NCBI GenBank assembly: GCA_903813345.2
Contig: CAIIXF020000010.1
Location: 25,258,425 to 25,322,424 of the forward strand
Direction: 5' to 3'
From: Owenia fusiformis
Lineage: Eukaryota; Annelida; Polychaeta; Sabellida; Oweniidae
Length of the DNA stretch: 64,000 nt
In this document: one piece after another, positions 1-12,891 of the stretch
Position numbering within the stretch: position 1 is the stretch's first letter
How the letters are laid out: every line of letters begins with the position of its first letter
Position numbers and translations under genes: made by a program
The notes under the pieces: generated by a model
What the model was told of the DNA's origin: nothing
What the model saw: only the letters and a program-made list of their open reading frames with translations
The model's database searches: none

Positions 1-3000
1 TTGGACAAGACAGATTAAAAAGGTAAGGCAGAATAAGGTTTATGTATAAAATGAACATTGAACAAACAATAAACAATATCTGATAATTCCAACATTGGGA
101 CCCTCACATTTAAGGATTTAAGCCTTGGACTCAGTGAGTCGTTTGCTGAACCAATCCACGAAGATGTGGTTTCCAAATCTTTGCATGACCCCGCAGGGAA
201 TTGCAAAGTTTAGGAAACAACATCTGAGTGGAATGAAGCAGCCACAATGCATTGAGTCTTGGTCTTAAATGCAAAATCAGTGCTTCAACTTTTGAAAATG
301 AAAATTCAAGCAAATCAAAAATAATTGGAGTGTTACGTAGGAAATTGTTGATAGTTTGTCCACATGAAATTTCATGATGATTCAATAAAGGGAAAGTGTC
401 CAAAACAAGTTTTAAAGTTTGTGACTAATAAGTGTGTGGGGTTCTAAAGTTTATTTGGAGTAAAATATGAATTCGGCTAAATAGTCAGTTTTCCATTATT
501 TTGATACATGATATTCATTGGTATGAATTGATAAGCAACTCATAAAATAAAAGCACCAACTAAATTTTAAATAACTTAGGGCTGTTGTCTCTTCCCATAC
601 TTTACATCTATATATTTGAATTGATGGGAACATCTATCATGGGAGAACATCCATCATCACATTCTCATGTGTTGAATTTTCTAAACACCCTTACACATCA
701 CTCAGGGTATGAATTGATTGCACGCTGAGGATTCAATGATATTTAAATTCTACCATCTACAATTACAATTGTTAGAAATTAAAAAGATATGGTTTTGTGT
801 AATGATTTTTCGTACAACAGCTTTGGTATAATGCTTTTTCGTTACAATGTGTGTCGGTTTTCAGTAAGAGAGTAAGCCAAAGGATTTCAATGAAAAATAA
901 ATGCACAATGCTACGATTGAGGTTAATATGCCATATTTTTTATCATTTATTATTTTGTATTTTGTTTTACAGTATTTGTTTTGTAATTTTCTGCTTTCTC
1001 TGTGTAGAATCGAGGAAGAGAAAATGATGGAAGTCATACAGAAACACGAGGCCAAGAAACGCTGGACTGAACATCAACGGGACAAAGTGAAACAGAAGGT
1101 GAACTAAATGCATTTTGGATATAATATTAAAGGGCTCTGTCTTGCCTAAAGACTGAAGTGAACTTCTTAATAGGATAGTTTCTAAATAGCAGAAGAATCA
1201 ATGAAATCTCGTGCTGCCATCTTTTATTCAGCTTTTAACTCGGGCTAGAGCTCCATTCATTTACATGCTAAAATCTTGGAAAAGTGGCTTAATTTCATGA
1301 TTTATCAAAGTGTGTTTGTTGAATCTGTATAAAACTTGAATGAAGTACCACATGATGACCCTGTTTATGTACATGATGTGATTAAACATGCAAATGTTGA
1401 TTGACATACAAATAATCCACGGATTTAAAGAATTTTAGCATTGCATCTATGGACATTTGGCCCAAGTTTTTTTAAATTGTTATAGAAAATTATTCAAATT
1501 ACATAACTGTGTAAATCAAAGCCATTAAGGAGAAAACATTTCACTGAATTCAAATATGCCATTTAAAAGAAGGTAATGTAAGTCATTAGAGGTCTAATAT
1601 GCAAGTCTCTTAAAATCTCACGAAAAACGAGATTTAGCGAGATTTGAAAAGCTATATGGAAACATCATCTTTATGTTTCAGATAGCCACACTTGAGCCTA
1701 GTAATGATTTAGAAAAGACAAGCCTGACTGCCCTCGATCTAGAACAACAAGTCTATGGCTGGCAAGTGAAGGTTTATGACATGGAGCTATTAATTCTTAA
1801 CACGTACGAAAAAATGGCAAAGCTCCAAATCACTTCACTAAAATCAGCAACTGGTTAGTGGATTTACTTGATGGCTTTTGCACTGTACTGTATAAATTGT
1901 TGTTAATTTGGCCCAGCCTTAAAAATTGGAAAAATTAAATATTCACCAAAATCACAAGGAATAAAAAATTAATGGTAGAAATTGTACATTTTATATGGAC
2001 ATTGATATATAAATATGTTCTTTGTGTCAGCTGTAATGTTTGAAGATATTGCTTATCTGAAAGTTAGGACCTTTTTTGTAAGGTCAATTATAATTAATTA
2101 AAGTCACCTTTAATTAAAGTCACCTTTAACCCTTACTCTCCTGATTTAAAATTAAATTGGTGAATGTGTCTAGCTTTGTTGATTTCAAATTTTAAGATCT
2201 GATTGAAATTTTTTTGATATGTCTTCATCTATGTTGATGTGTTTTTATAACTATTCTGCTACTAGTATGTCTAAAATTTGATTTATCATGTCACACCACG
2301 ACAACTTTTTTGGATGGTGTACAGCACTTTACAGTTGGCATTCAGCTTCAGTGAACAATGTAACAAAAGGCGGGTGGTGACAGTTTGCATGTTAATGCCT
2401 TGTTTAATACTATTATTTGCAGAGAAAGAAGATGGTTGTTTCTATGATGCTGTGGAAGACATTGATGATATGAGTTCTGATGAAGATGACAGAAAACCTG
2501 ATGAGCCAATCAGCTTGCTTCAAACTGATCTACAGAGTCTGTACAGTAAACGAGCTTCACTTCGCAATATACGGGTAAGACCCAGCACTAATGGGTATCC
2601 ATTAATTATACCTGAGTGGATTGTACAGACAGTAATCAAAGAAGGCATAACCATGTCAAATTTATGTAATGGAGTTTCTCACTGTACAAAAAAGAAATTT
2701 TGTAAAAATTAGCGCTTGATACATTGTAGATTTTGTTTTGACATTCATAGATTCATTAGGTTCAAAAAGAAGTTGGAGAAGAGCAGATGTTGAAGAATGA
2801 AAAAACTTTTGTAGTAATTGTGTGTTTTCAGAAACGATTTGTCAAAAAACATGAGGTCAAAGTTGAAAAGAAAAGAGAGCGAGAGGAAAAAATAAAAGAA
2901 CAAGAAAGAGCAGAAATTGTAAGTACAACTGTATGTGCAACATGTATTGATCATCAGTACATTTGATTATCTCATCGAACGAAGTTCAAGGGGGATATAG

Positions 3001-6000
3001 AGAAGCTGTCCATCCTTCTGTCCATTTGTTTGTTCATCTGATGGGGGATAAGTCAAATACTGGTTGATAGATCAAGTTAAAATTTTATAGGCTTATGCCT
3101 TATGGGTGCAGGACTTCTGCTCAAGAAGGAATTTTCAATATGGCTGCTCAATTGAGGTTCTTTTCGTATAGCTTTGAAATCTCGTTAAAGTCTTATTTTT
3201 GATTGGATTTTAGGAGATCTGTTTTTTTAACCACTAAAAACCAAAATTTTCTTCTTTTTGATGGCATATTTGAATTCTAGATGTTATTTTCTATTTAACA
3301 ACTTTGATTGCACACCTTTATTCAAATTTCCTGGATTTTCAAGTTTTCTGAAAAAGGTCGGACTAAATCTCTTTCGAGGGTCATAATTTTAATGTTAAAT
3401 CATAATCCACATATCAACAAGATCACATAATTACATGCCAATTGAGTTTCACATGAATCCAAATGGAAATATCAAGAAATTAAAGAATTTTCTGCTAGTT
3501 CTCTGTATACTTGTAATGGGATCCACGCATTATACCGAAACCTATTATACCAATGCGCATTATACCGAAACCCATTATACCAATGCGCATTATACTGAAA
3601 CCCATTATATTGATGCGCATTGTACAGAAAGGCGTTATACCGAATGCCATAATACCGACTGAATTGTAAATTTTTCCAGAGATAGAAAAGCCGCCGGTTC
3701 GTTTGTCTGTTTGTCCGTCTATTTATTCGGAAAACAACTCAATAGTTTATAGGAATATGCCTAATGGCCAGAGGACGTCTGATTTAGAACAATCTTCAAA
3801 AATGGAAATTAAATGTAATACATTGTGTAATAGATGATGAAATATTTTCGCGAACTGACAACATCACATACATTTTTACATATCTATATTGATATGCTTA
3901 AAAAGAGACTTTTAAAATGGCCATTGAATTTCAAAATGGAAACCATTTTTTGTAAAAAACATAAGCTTTGTTAATTCAAATACCATCGGACAGATTTTGT
4001 CAAACTTTATTTGCTGATGCTGAATTTCAAAAAGTTTGATAACCCCAATCCATCTGATGGATTTGGTTCAAATTCTATATGCCAAGCCTAGAGATAAAGG
4101 AGGTCTGCCAAAGAAATTTACAAGATGGTTGACTATTAATCAAAATGGCGCCATTTGTCATTAAAAATATAATCTTTGAATACCAGATTCCTTGGGACAA
4201 GGGAGCTTTGCTCGTGAAGAAATTGACAAGAAAATGTGAAAATGTCAGATTGAAGTCAAAGGTACTGTTCTATTTCAGCAACACACTGAAGATGCCAAAA
4301 AACAGGAAGAGAGAGAGAAGTTTATAAAAGAAGAGAGGAGAAAAACAATTGAAAGGCTTCGTAGATATAAAATGGTGAGTTATTTTTTTTCGAAGGGATA
4401 TAAAGAGAAGCCGTCGGTCTGTCAGTCCATTTGTCCAGGCAATAACTTAAAGGGACATTCCTTGCCAGACCATTTCTATCCTGATATGATAGCTATAATC
4501 ATATATATACTTTCCATATTCAGCAAAACATGAGGAAATGTTTTAATATAGTCAATTTTGATCATTTAAAAATGTGGTGCTCTTTTCCAGTAAGCTGCCA
4601 TCTTTTAGATTTCACTCAGAAAGTGATGTCATCGACTCTCAACTTTCATAACCTTGACTATAACAGTATAGGCAAGTAGCACAAAATATCTAATAGACAA
4701 GAGGTCCTTACTTTATGTGCAAAAATATTTTCAGAGTTTGTCGGCTTAGAATAAAAGCAGAAACTTTTAGAAGGATTAAATCATAGACAAAATTGAAAAA
4801 GAATATTCAGCTGGTTTTGCAATTCTTAATAGCTCCTTACCTAGTGCTATATGCAAGGTTGAGAGTCGATGACATTACTTCCTGAGTGAGATCTTAAAAG
4901 ATGGCAGCTTACTGGAATTGAGCACTACATTTTTAAGTGATCAATATTGACCATATCAAAACATTTTTCCATGTCTTCCTAAACATCACCCCATGCAGAC
5001 AGATCGCCTAAAATTACATTCGTATGATGCGAGACCCGACATTTTTAAAAGGGTCTTTTGAGCAAAACTTGTGCTCGCATGAGGCATATAAATCTGCAAG
5101 AATTTGACTCAAAATAGTGTCCTAGAATCTGCAAGAATTTGACTCAAAATAGTGTCCCAGAACCTATGGCATGGGGGTGCCATAGCCTATGCCATAGGGT
5201 TTGCCATGGCACCATGCCATGTTTTGTACTTACTTGATTGAAAATCTTATATCCTTTCAGAAATATCCGTCAGGGCGCAGTATACGGCCTGCTTTCCGCA
5301 AACCCAAGAGGAAAGTGGCTAGCGAGGACCAGATGGATGGAGACAATTCAGTAGACTATGCTCCTCAGAGCCTTCTCCCTACATCATTGCCTCCAGATCC
5401 CACAGGAGCTGCACCCCCTCCCCAAGGCCCTATGTGTAAAATCCCCCCACCTCCTCCTCCCCAAGGCCCTATGGGTAAAGTTCCCCCACCTCCACCTCCT
5501 CCTCCTCCAGGGTTACCCCCTCCTCCACCCCCATTACCCCCTAGAGGCCTCCCTCCTCCTCCACCCAGACTTACTACCTCTCCCATGGGAACCCCACACC
5601 CACAATTAAACCCACCCAAATTTAACACAAGCAATAAAAAAGTTACATCTGATACAGGCCCTCTTGACCTGACAAATATTGTAGATGCCAAGAATAGACT
5701 TAAAGGCTTGAACAAGAGTGATCATCCACAGCAGCCACGAGGTAAGTAGACATAGAATTCCCAGATTTCTGAAATATACACATGTAAATGCGATTGATAG
5801 ATTTACTAATTAAGTACTGTACTCCCAGTAATTTTTGCACTATATTTTGCGCTTTTTGCGCGTTTCAGAAAATTCAGAAAATATGACAGCAGCGAATTCC
5901 TACAGTTCTAATTAGCGAAATTTGATAGTCGCGAAATTGTAAGGAAATTCCAGGGGATGTTGACAATATTTTCGTCCAGTGCTGGGCGATAATTGGTAAA

Positions 6001-8216
6001 AACGTGACATTTCGGGTTTTGAAAAGGAGAAATTGCTGATAGCGAAGTCAAAAGAGTGATCTTATATGTCAAATCCGTGAAATAAATAGAAAATTTGCGA
6101 AATATAATACCCCTGAAATTTCAAAATGCCCATGCAAAACTCGAAATATAATAGAGTCAAATATTAGTGGGAATACAGTAAATTACTACATTTTTATTAC
6201 ATAGTTTCATTTTTCAAATTGGATGGGCAGATATCACAAATTAATTTGTTCATATGTTTCCAGTAGAACCCTTTGACAGGTTGACTGATTAGTTTTTTGG
6301 CATTTTGAGTAAGTACTATGGTCGCCATCTTGAATCTTGTCTTTAAAGTCTTGATTATGCATTTCCAGGTAAACAGTTTGACAGATTAATTTTTAGGCAT
6401 GTTACTTTGTATGAAAATCTAAAACTGATTAATCTTTGGATATTCTGGGTGAATGTTTAGGCAGCCAATTTGGATTTTCCATTCTAAAATCTTGTCTGTA
6501 GTCTTGTCTAGATTGTTTTAGGCAAAATGTTTGATGGATTGATCTGAAATTTTAGGGATGTTTCGTGGTATGAAAGCCTGATTAGTCTTGGGCATTTTGG
6601 GTAGTTTTTAAGGCAGTGATTTGGATTTACCATCCTTCTCGTCTTTTGTCTTATCGATGCTTTGCATTGCATGGAAGTCCAGGAACTGATTTAGGTTTTG
6701 GGCATTCTGGGTAAATGTTAAACCTGCACATCGCTCCAAAACGCAATATGTTGACATATATTGTTTTTACATTTTCAAGCTCTAATATAAAGTTTATGTA
6801 AATAAAAATTGTTTTTTTCTGCGTAATATCAAAGAACAATTATTTAGTTAAAAAAATAAAAAGGCAGGTGCGGGATTCGAACACGGGCCTCCTGCGTGCT
6901 AAGCGAGGGTTCTACCCCTACACCACCGAGTTCTAGTGAAGAGTTGGAGTAATTAAACGCTACTTATTTTGGATGCTATGTAATGATTCGGAAGTGACGT
7001 CACGTTCTTCATTTAGAAACCTTTCCAAAATCATATCGCCGGCACCGATCGAAGCAAATTCAATGAAAAATCTTTGAAATGACACATTTATCGTAAGTAT
7101 TTCTACACAAGATTTGCCCCATTTGTTCATCATTCTATAATCTTTCATTAAGCTCAAAATGATAAAGTTCACCCCCGAAACAACCCAAGATTGCGTTTCG
7201 GAGGGAAGTCCAGCTTTAAGGTGGCCTTTTTGGATATTCCGTCATTAAATATTTTCTGAAGTCTTTCTACAGGTTTCAAGCCAAAGTTGTGGATTGATCT
7301 GAAATTGTGAGGGATATATATTTTAGAATTATTTTTTTGTCATTCCAAGTACATGTTAAGGCAGCGATTTTGGACTTCAAGGGTGCAATACTGTTCTCCC
7401 TTTGTCTTGTTCTCTTTACATCATACTTTTAATATATCAAAAGGAATGCTGTGTAACATTAGATCACATATATTGTTTCATTTGTGGCATTTCCTGTATG
7501 ATAACATATTCAACAAAATGAGAATATTTGGAAATAAAATATGGTAGCCCATAATGATTTTGAGAACTAGATCTTGTTCTTTGGTTTCTGCAAATCTGTG
7601 GATTTGCCATTTTTATGTCAGCATCAGAAGTGGCAACATATTGTTATAGTCTCCAACTTTTTTGCAGTCGGCGGTTGGTGTTCGGTGTCTGTAACAAATG
7701 GCAAATGGCATTATTATTCCAATTTGAGGTCCAATTGTAGGGATCCTTAAACATAATTCTTTACTTGCTTCTCTGCTTCAGTTGTGAGCCCAATGTCTGA
7801 TGTATTTGACCTGATAAAACAGGGAGTGAAGCTACGTAAAGTTGACAGCACAAGTCATCCAAGCAGCTTGCAGTCCATCAGTTCACATACCCAGGTCCTT
7901 CAGGTAAACAAACTCAATTTTTTAAACAATATGGTTTTCATGATATCAGCTCTGTATAGTAGCCATTGAGAGGGTATATACAATTATTGTCCCACCTCTT
8001 GAAGCTAATGTTGTATGCCTTTACAGTAAACATCTCATTTGTCATAGAGTGTATGTTGTCCCCATTGAAGGTAATGCTGTAGCCTGTTTTGTAAACATTA
8101 TGTTTGTACTATATCAGATACATTCCTGTATTTTTCAGGATGTGTTACGAAGGATACAAAGGCAGACATCTCCTGAAGAAGATTCATCAGATGAAAACAG
8201 TGATTTTGATGATTAA
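1..8216 (+). CDS. WHAMM/JMY-family actin nucleation-promoting factor, 3' part (5' end outside window)
   Basis: Exons: <1–22, 1008–1098, 1682–1853, 2423–2574, 2832–2918, 4279–4374, 5261–5741, 7782–7903, 8139–8216. All junctions are GT–AG and in phase, giving 432 residues. Order: charged coiled coil (about 1–205, many EEEK/KRERE runs), a KYPSGRS segment matching the KYPG stretch that follows the coiled coil in WHAMM/JMY, a polyproline block (about 250–322), a degenerate WH2-like stretch (LTNIVDAKNRLKG), a canonical WH2 (DVFDLIKQGVKLRKV), then a connector (DVLRRIQRQ) and an acidic end (SSDENSDFDD). Family role: WH2 delivers actin monomers and the CA segment activates Arp2/3 on membranes of the early secretory or autophagic pathway. 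The N-terminal membrane-binding part lies upstream. The usual acidic-tail Trp is Phe here. I cannot choose between WHAMM and JMY; invertebrates may have one ancestral gene. Confidence 0.88.
3525..3660. repeat. 30-bp minisatellite in a WHAMM/JMY intron
   Basis: About four and a half tandem copies of a 30-bp unit starting cgcattataccgaaac. Units decay toward the right. Because 30 is a multiple of three, the array is open in one frame and reads as a ten-residue His/Tyr/Thr repeat, but it lies in an intron and has no other sign of coding. Confidence 0.85.
4518..4992. repeat. Foldback element with ~135-bp inverted arms
   Basis: The segment 4518–4656 reappears as its reverse complement at 4853–4992, at roughly 85–90% identity by eye (landmarks: gtaagctgccatctttta and gtcatcgactctcaac). 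The arms flank about 200 bp. It lies in the WHAMM/JMY intron after the exon ending at 4374. This looks like a non-autonomous foldback DNA transposon; no target duplication was recognised. Confidence 0.7.
5087..5160. repeat. Two-copy 35-bp tandem repeat
   Basis: A 35-bp unit beginning aatctgcaagaatttgactc occurs twice in tandem with one difference. It is followed at 5161–5216 by a low-complexity stretch of repeated ccatggcat/atgccatagg palindromes. It lies in an intron shortly upstream of the polyproline exon. Confidence 0.75.
6863..7011 (-). repeat. tRNA-like repeat with CRE motif, copy A
   Basis: On the minus strand this contains a B-box-like gttcgaatccc, an AGC anticodon-like loop (cttagca) and a D-arm-like ggtgtaggggtag, so it resembles a tRNA. 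The anticodon stem is mispaired, so a working tRNA is unlikely. Similarity to the copy at 29598–29740 continues past the tRNA 5' end for ~60 bp, ending in gaagtgacgtcacgttcttc with a perfect TGACGTCA (6995–7002). It is best read as a dispersed tRNA-derived repeat. It lies in the WHAMM/JMY intron between 5741 and 7782. Confidence 0.65.
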
Positions 8217-8970
8217 CTTCAATGGATTAAACAATATGAAGTGTGGCTAATATATCTATAGGTTCTCTCCCAGAATGCAATCTTGATATGTTGTTATTGT
8301 CTGACATATAAGTTGGCAATGAATTCATGATCAGCAATCCAAAAGAATTTAGCTAATATCTTGATCACTTCATCTGTTTCGAAATTTTTTCTTGTAATGT
8401 AATAAGGTCAAAACTCGCGATTAAAAATCTGAAGTGAAAAATGGCTACTTTTGTAAACAAAACATCCTTCTTGACTTGGCTTATTAAATTTGTTTAATAC
8501 TCGAGGCTTAGTATTGTCACCTGACGAAACGAAATAATATTGAGATTGCATTCTGGGAGCCGATCCTCCTTGCCTATAGATATAGCCTCTATTAGGACAT
8601 GTATGTTGAATAGAATGAACTAACTTATACTGACGGTATTATTAATCATTGCCTTATAGATGTCCAATAAATGAAGAAAATTTAAAGCTACCATCTTACA
8701 AGATAAAGCTTTCATTTGATTGGCTCGATTATTCTAAGTTTTTGGGCAGAAGCTGAATTATTCAAGGTGTCCAAAAAGTGTAACGACCTGAGGGCTAAAT
8801 CCAATGCCTGTTTCGGAACCAAACCCAGGACCTTCCAGTTCAGAGTCTGATACATTATCCCTGAGCCTTCAATACTATAGTCAACATAGCTGAGCTGTAG
8901 TATCAAGTAGCAATCCAGCGTCGTAACATCAGTATAAATACTATGCATGCATCCCAGTGTGGATAAACTA
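8217..8970 (+). other. 3' UTR and flank of the WHAMM/JMY gene
   Basis: Non-coding stretch after the TAA stop. An AATAAA-type signal lies near 8667 (in ccaataaatgaag), about 450 bases past the stop, and is a reasonable polyadenylation site. I see no other gene here. Confidence 0.4.
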
Positions 8971-9453
8971 CAGTGGCGTAGCGTGGCAATTTTACTAGGG
9001 GACGCAAAATTCCAAAATTGGGATGGGGGGGGGGTTTAACCGATACGCATTCATTTCCACTTGAAATTAGTACTCATTATAAGTCTTGTAGAAATTCAAG
9101 CAAAAATATTTAATGTATCGTTAAGAATGAATGGAGAAATCTAGCTAATTTATTTAGGATCCAGGAAGTGCAACCATTGTGTACTTAATACGGGGAGGTC
9201 ATATGGATTATATAAGAGTATTCACGAAATCATGAGAGTATAATTTGAAAGAATCATTAATGACATGTCGGGACTAAAATAAACACCTAATTTCTATGGT
9301 TGAACCCTGTTCAAAGATACGAAATGATAAGGTTGAACAATGGCTTTGCTTATTAAAACTTGAGAAATTTAGAATTTCCAAATATTCAGATAAACATTGG
9401 ATTGTTCCAGTGGACGCATTTGCGTACTTTGCGTAAACGACGCTACGCCACTG
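8971..9453. mobile_element. Non-autonomous hAT-like transposon (MITE)
   Basis: Terminal inverted repeats cagtggcgtagcgt and acgctacgccactg bound a 483-bp element with no coding capacity. CAGTGGCGTAGC ends are typical of hAT elements. An expected 8-bp target duplication is not clear; only acta matches on both sides. It contains a run of G near 9026–9036. Confidence 0.75.
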
Positions 9454-10342
9454 ACTATCAAAATAAAATCTCCCCCCAGACTATTTACAATACTTTGTAG
9501 ATGTTAACTTATTTAGTGGATATGAAGCAAATGGCCCATTTTGAACATGGTGAAAACTGAAAAGTATGTTGTCCCTCAGCTACGCCAGGAAATTTTGTAT
9601 GAATATTGTACAAAAAAACTAGACTAGAAATAAAATGTTCTGAATAACATGGAAATTCTCCTGCAACACTGAGTTTAATGTTGACAGGTTCTGTTTTGTG
9701 TTCAGTCAATGAGAAGTGTCAAGTAAATGATTTGACTGTCTCTGTTTTGCCCTGTTAACATTTGCTTGTTGATAAGGCTTTGGTACAGGGCCATGGATTA
9801 TAGTTTCTATCCCTCTTAACTTTGACCAATATATTTATAGATAAAGCTAAATAGTGAGGACATATGTTAATAAAGAGAAAGAACTGACTAGTACTGATGG
9901 ACCTTCGCATAACGTAGAACATGTCCGATGAAAGAAGGAAATTAAACTGAAATGGCCATCTTAAAGCGCTTCCAGCTGACCAGGATCAAGTATTTCAAAG
10001 TTTTCAAATGGATAAATTAAAAAGTTTTCCAGACAAACTGCTTGACAGATTGATTTTGAGTTATTGGGCAAGATTTTAAATAAAGTGAAAAAAGTTTGGA
10101 AACTGAAGGTTCTACACATAATAACAATTACACCAGTTTTGAAACATTGACGAATTGAAAAATGTCAATTTTTTAAATGTTTCAAGATCAAATTTTAACT
10201 TGCTTCAAACCGAACAAATACTCACAGAAAATCATCTTCAATTTGCCAGGAGGTATATCTGGCCTTGGATTTCAGATTTGACCTTTGTAACAACTTTCAA
10301 AAGGTCAAACAGGGCCTCCATAAGATTGCTTGAGGTGTTAAT

Positions 10343-10932
10343 TGCTGGAATTACACCAGAAAAACCGCTAAAAGCGGTTTAGTGGAAAGCGCCATCCCGA
10401 ATACACCAACAATTCTAAAGCGCCTTAGGAATTTTATTTTGGAATTACACCTGTCATTTTTAAAACGCCGTTCATGCATTTTTAACAATGTAGATACGAG
10501 AATATCCAGCAGATGTGTACATCTACAAGAAATGTATTCTTTTAGCATCTAAGAGAAAACGTAACTGAGACTTGTGCCAGTGATGTAAACTTACTTTCAA
10601 TTTTTGCGATACGATTTGATGACCTATTGCATCTTTTTGCTCCCATCCATCATTTCCTGTATTTTTGCGGTGCCCCAAATGTGTAGCATCCGAAATACGT
10701 CTTATTTCGTTTCAGGCAAATGATAAGAACCCGGGTAAGGCATTTTACAAAAACCGATCAGTATTGCATTACACTCCAAAAGCGCCTAATGATTTAAGGT
10801 GTTTTCTAGTGACTAGGGTTCTAGGAGTTTTGGAAAAGCGCTTTTGTAAAACCGCAATCGTGATAACATCTATTTTTCAAACCGGGTTAAAACCATAGGC
10901 GCCTTTCTAAAACGCATGGTGTAATTCCAGCA
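10343..10932. mobile_element. Non-autonomous DNA transposon (MITE), family unclear
   Basis: Exact 16-bp terminal inverted repeats (tgctggaattacacca and tggtgtaattccagca) bound 590 bp, with a possible 3-bp AAT duplication. The interior has a short palindrome (accgctaaaagcggt). Short open frames inside are not gene-like. Confidence 0.75.
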
Positions 10933-11256
10933 AATGTCTATAAATGATTGTGGTCATGGTGTTTTTCAATAGTCATGTATTTTCTGAGAATTCAAGATTG
11001 TTTTGTCCCAGCATGTAGTTAGTCTGTTAGTACAAAGCGTGATGTCTCGAGAAGCACTTATGCATTATAAATGAAAATGCATCAGGAACTTGATGTCTGA
11101 CTATAGCCATGATAGCAGGGACAATACAGTATGTGATTGAGTTCCTTTGGCTTCCTCGATGGATGCGTTCACCTAAAATTCAATACACCAACTTCAAATT
11201 GGCTATAGCCTGTTAGCTATATAACTATATAGATGAGCTTATGAAAGGCCCCATGC

Positions 11257-12026
11257 AAAGGATAGGTATTGATATGGTGAACTGAATTCAACAATGTTTT
11301 TCTCCTAAACCAATTAATTATTGAAACATTCTTTAAAAAACATGATCAAATAGACGCATTATCTTGAAGTTGTGGCAGGTTTAGTGCCAATGCATAACAA
11401 AGCGACAGTGGGGTTATTCAACAAAGCCATAATAAAATTATATTGTCACAAATTGGCCAAGATACACGGCAAAATGCACAAGAAACTCACCTCTTTACGA
11501 TAATTCCAAAAAGTTTGAGCAATCCGTAATTTGTTTTCACAAATTCGAAGCATAAAGTCGGTTAATTTTCACTCCTCTCTCGAAAAACAGTAGAATAACT
11601 CTCACGTTCATTCAAAGATGGCGCCACGCTTCTTACCCCGTCAGACAAATCCCGGGACCACCGTGAAAATAGATAAAAATTAAGATAAACCTTTTATTTC
11701 ATTAACAAGATACTTTTTTAAAATCAACCAAACTTTCCGTTGTACAAATACAATATTGAGAGACCTAAAAACGTTGTGTTTATGTCGTTTTGTACGAGAT
11801 TCGGATAGATGTTTCATTTCATTCAAAACATATGATACCAAAAACAAAAGTGTCTGATGTGTTTTCTAAAACAATATAGATAAAAGCATATTTTTTTCAA
11901 ATTATATTGTTACCATTCAAAAGATGACCATTAAATTGACGATGTGTAAAATTTTCAGAATTTTTTGATGACTAGTTTAAGAGAGACTTGTTCAAAAAGT
12001 TCACCATATCGATACCAATCCTTTTG
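11257..12026. mobile_element. Probable non-autonomous DNA transposon with imperfect inverted ends
   Basis: The left end aaggataggtattgatatgg is mirrored at 11999–12026 (ccatatcgataccaatcc) with a few differences over ~27 bp. The 770 bp between shows no coding capacity. No target duplication was recognised, so the exact ends are uncertain. Confidence 0.5.
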
Positions 12027-12581
12027 AAAATATAGTTTTAATCATTTAAATATTACTTTTCATGACTATTTGAGACGTCTGTTTGATAAAAGTTAATCTT
12101 GCGTATAATTTTTAAATATTTGAATTTTCTCCCATTTTAGAAACAAAAGATTAAGATTAGATTTTTAGATCATCAAATAGATAGATGGGAGAACGGCTTC
12201 TCTTAATATCCCTCACTTGGTGAGATAAACTTAACAGATATGTATACATGACATAAAAACAATATGGATATGTCAATGAAAGTTTAGTTTTGTGTCTTTA
12301 ATTGCCATAAAATGTGATGTTTAATGAACAGGCTTCAAATCTGATATTTTTTATAAAATCATCACACTCTTCATCATGTACAGCTAAGATTTTAAACAGA
12401 AAGTAAAATAGTTAAAATATAAATTTGCAAATATACAGATACAGTGTTCATGTACATGCAAATGGTTTTCCTCTCAAGTCACTTCTTGCAAGACAAATCA
12501 ACTAATCGTGGCTATCAGTCTTTTGTATTTATATTGTATGCTCTTGTATCAATTAGATTATTAAGTAAGGGTTTCAAGTGG

Positions 12582-12891
12582 ATGTGTGAACTTTTACCGA
12601 TCATCGATTAATCGACCAACACATGTTTAACCGATTATGATTCTTAATTCTTGATTAACTGCAATCACAAAAAGTTCAATATCCTGCCACAAATACATTG
12701 CATCATTGACTGATTGAGAGCTGAAAGTTGCTAAGCTCAGCCTCAAACTGCCAAACAATACATGTACATTCATATTGTACACAAATGACATTAGACTAGA
12801 AAATTGTCGAGAAATAAGTTGTGTCAGATGATTGACCTATCAAAATATTTTGGTGATCGATAACCTGATATACCATCGGATCACATCACTA
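12582..12891. mobile_element. 310-bp insertion flanked by an 11-bp direct repeat
   Basis: The sequence gtttcaagtgg occurs at 12571–12581 and again at 12892–12902, exactly flanking 310 bp. This looks like an insertion with target-site duplication. The insert has repeated cgatta/tcgat motifs but I cannot assign a family. Confidence 0.5.

Noticed and set aside
131-403. 90-residue minus-strand frame at the left edge
   Set aside because: No motifs; it lies in the intron following the partial WHAMM/JMY exon at 1–22.
5365-5715. 116-residue glycine-rich open frame on the minus strand
   Set aside because: It is the antisense shadow of the polyproline coding exon of the WHAMM/JMY gene; no splice or start context of its own.
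6869-6929. A functional tRNA-Ala gene (minus strand)
   Set aside because: The AGC loop and T arm look right, but the anticodon and acceptor stems do not pair properly, and a second copy with the same non-tRNA flank exists at 29598, so it is a repeat.
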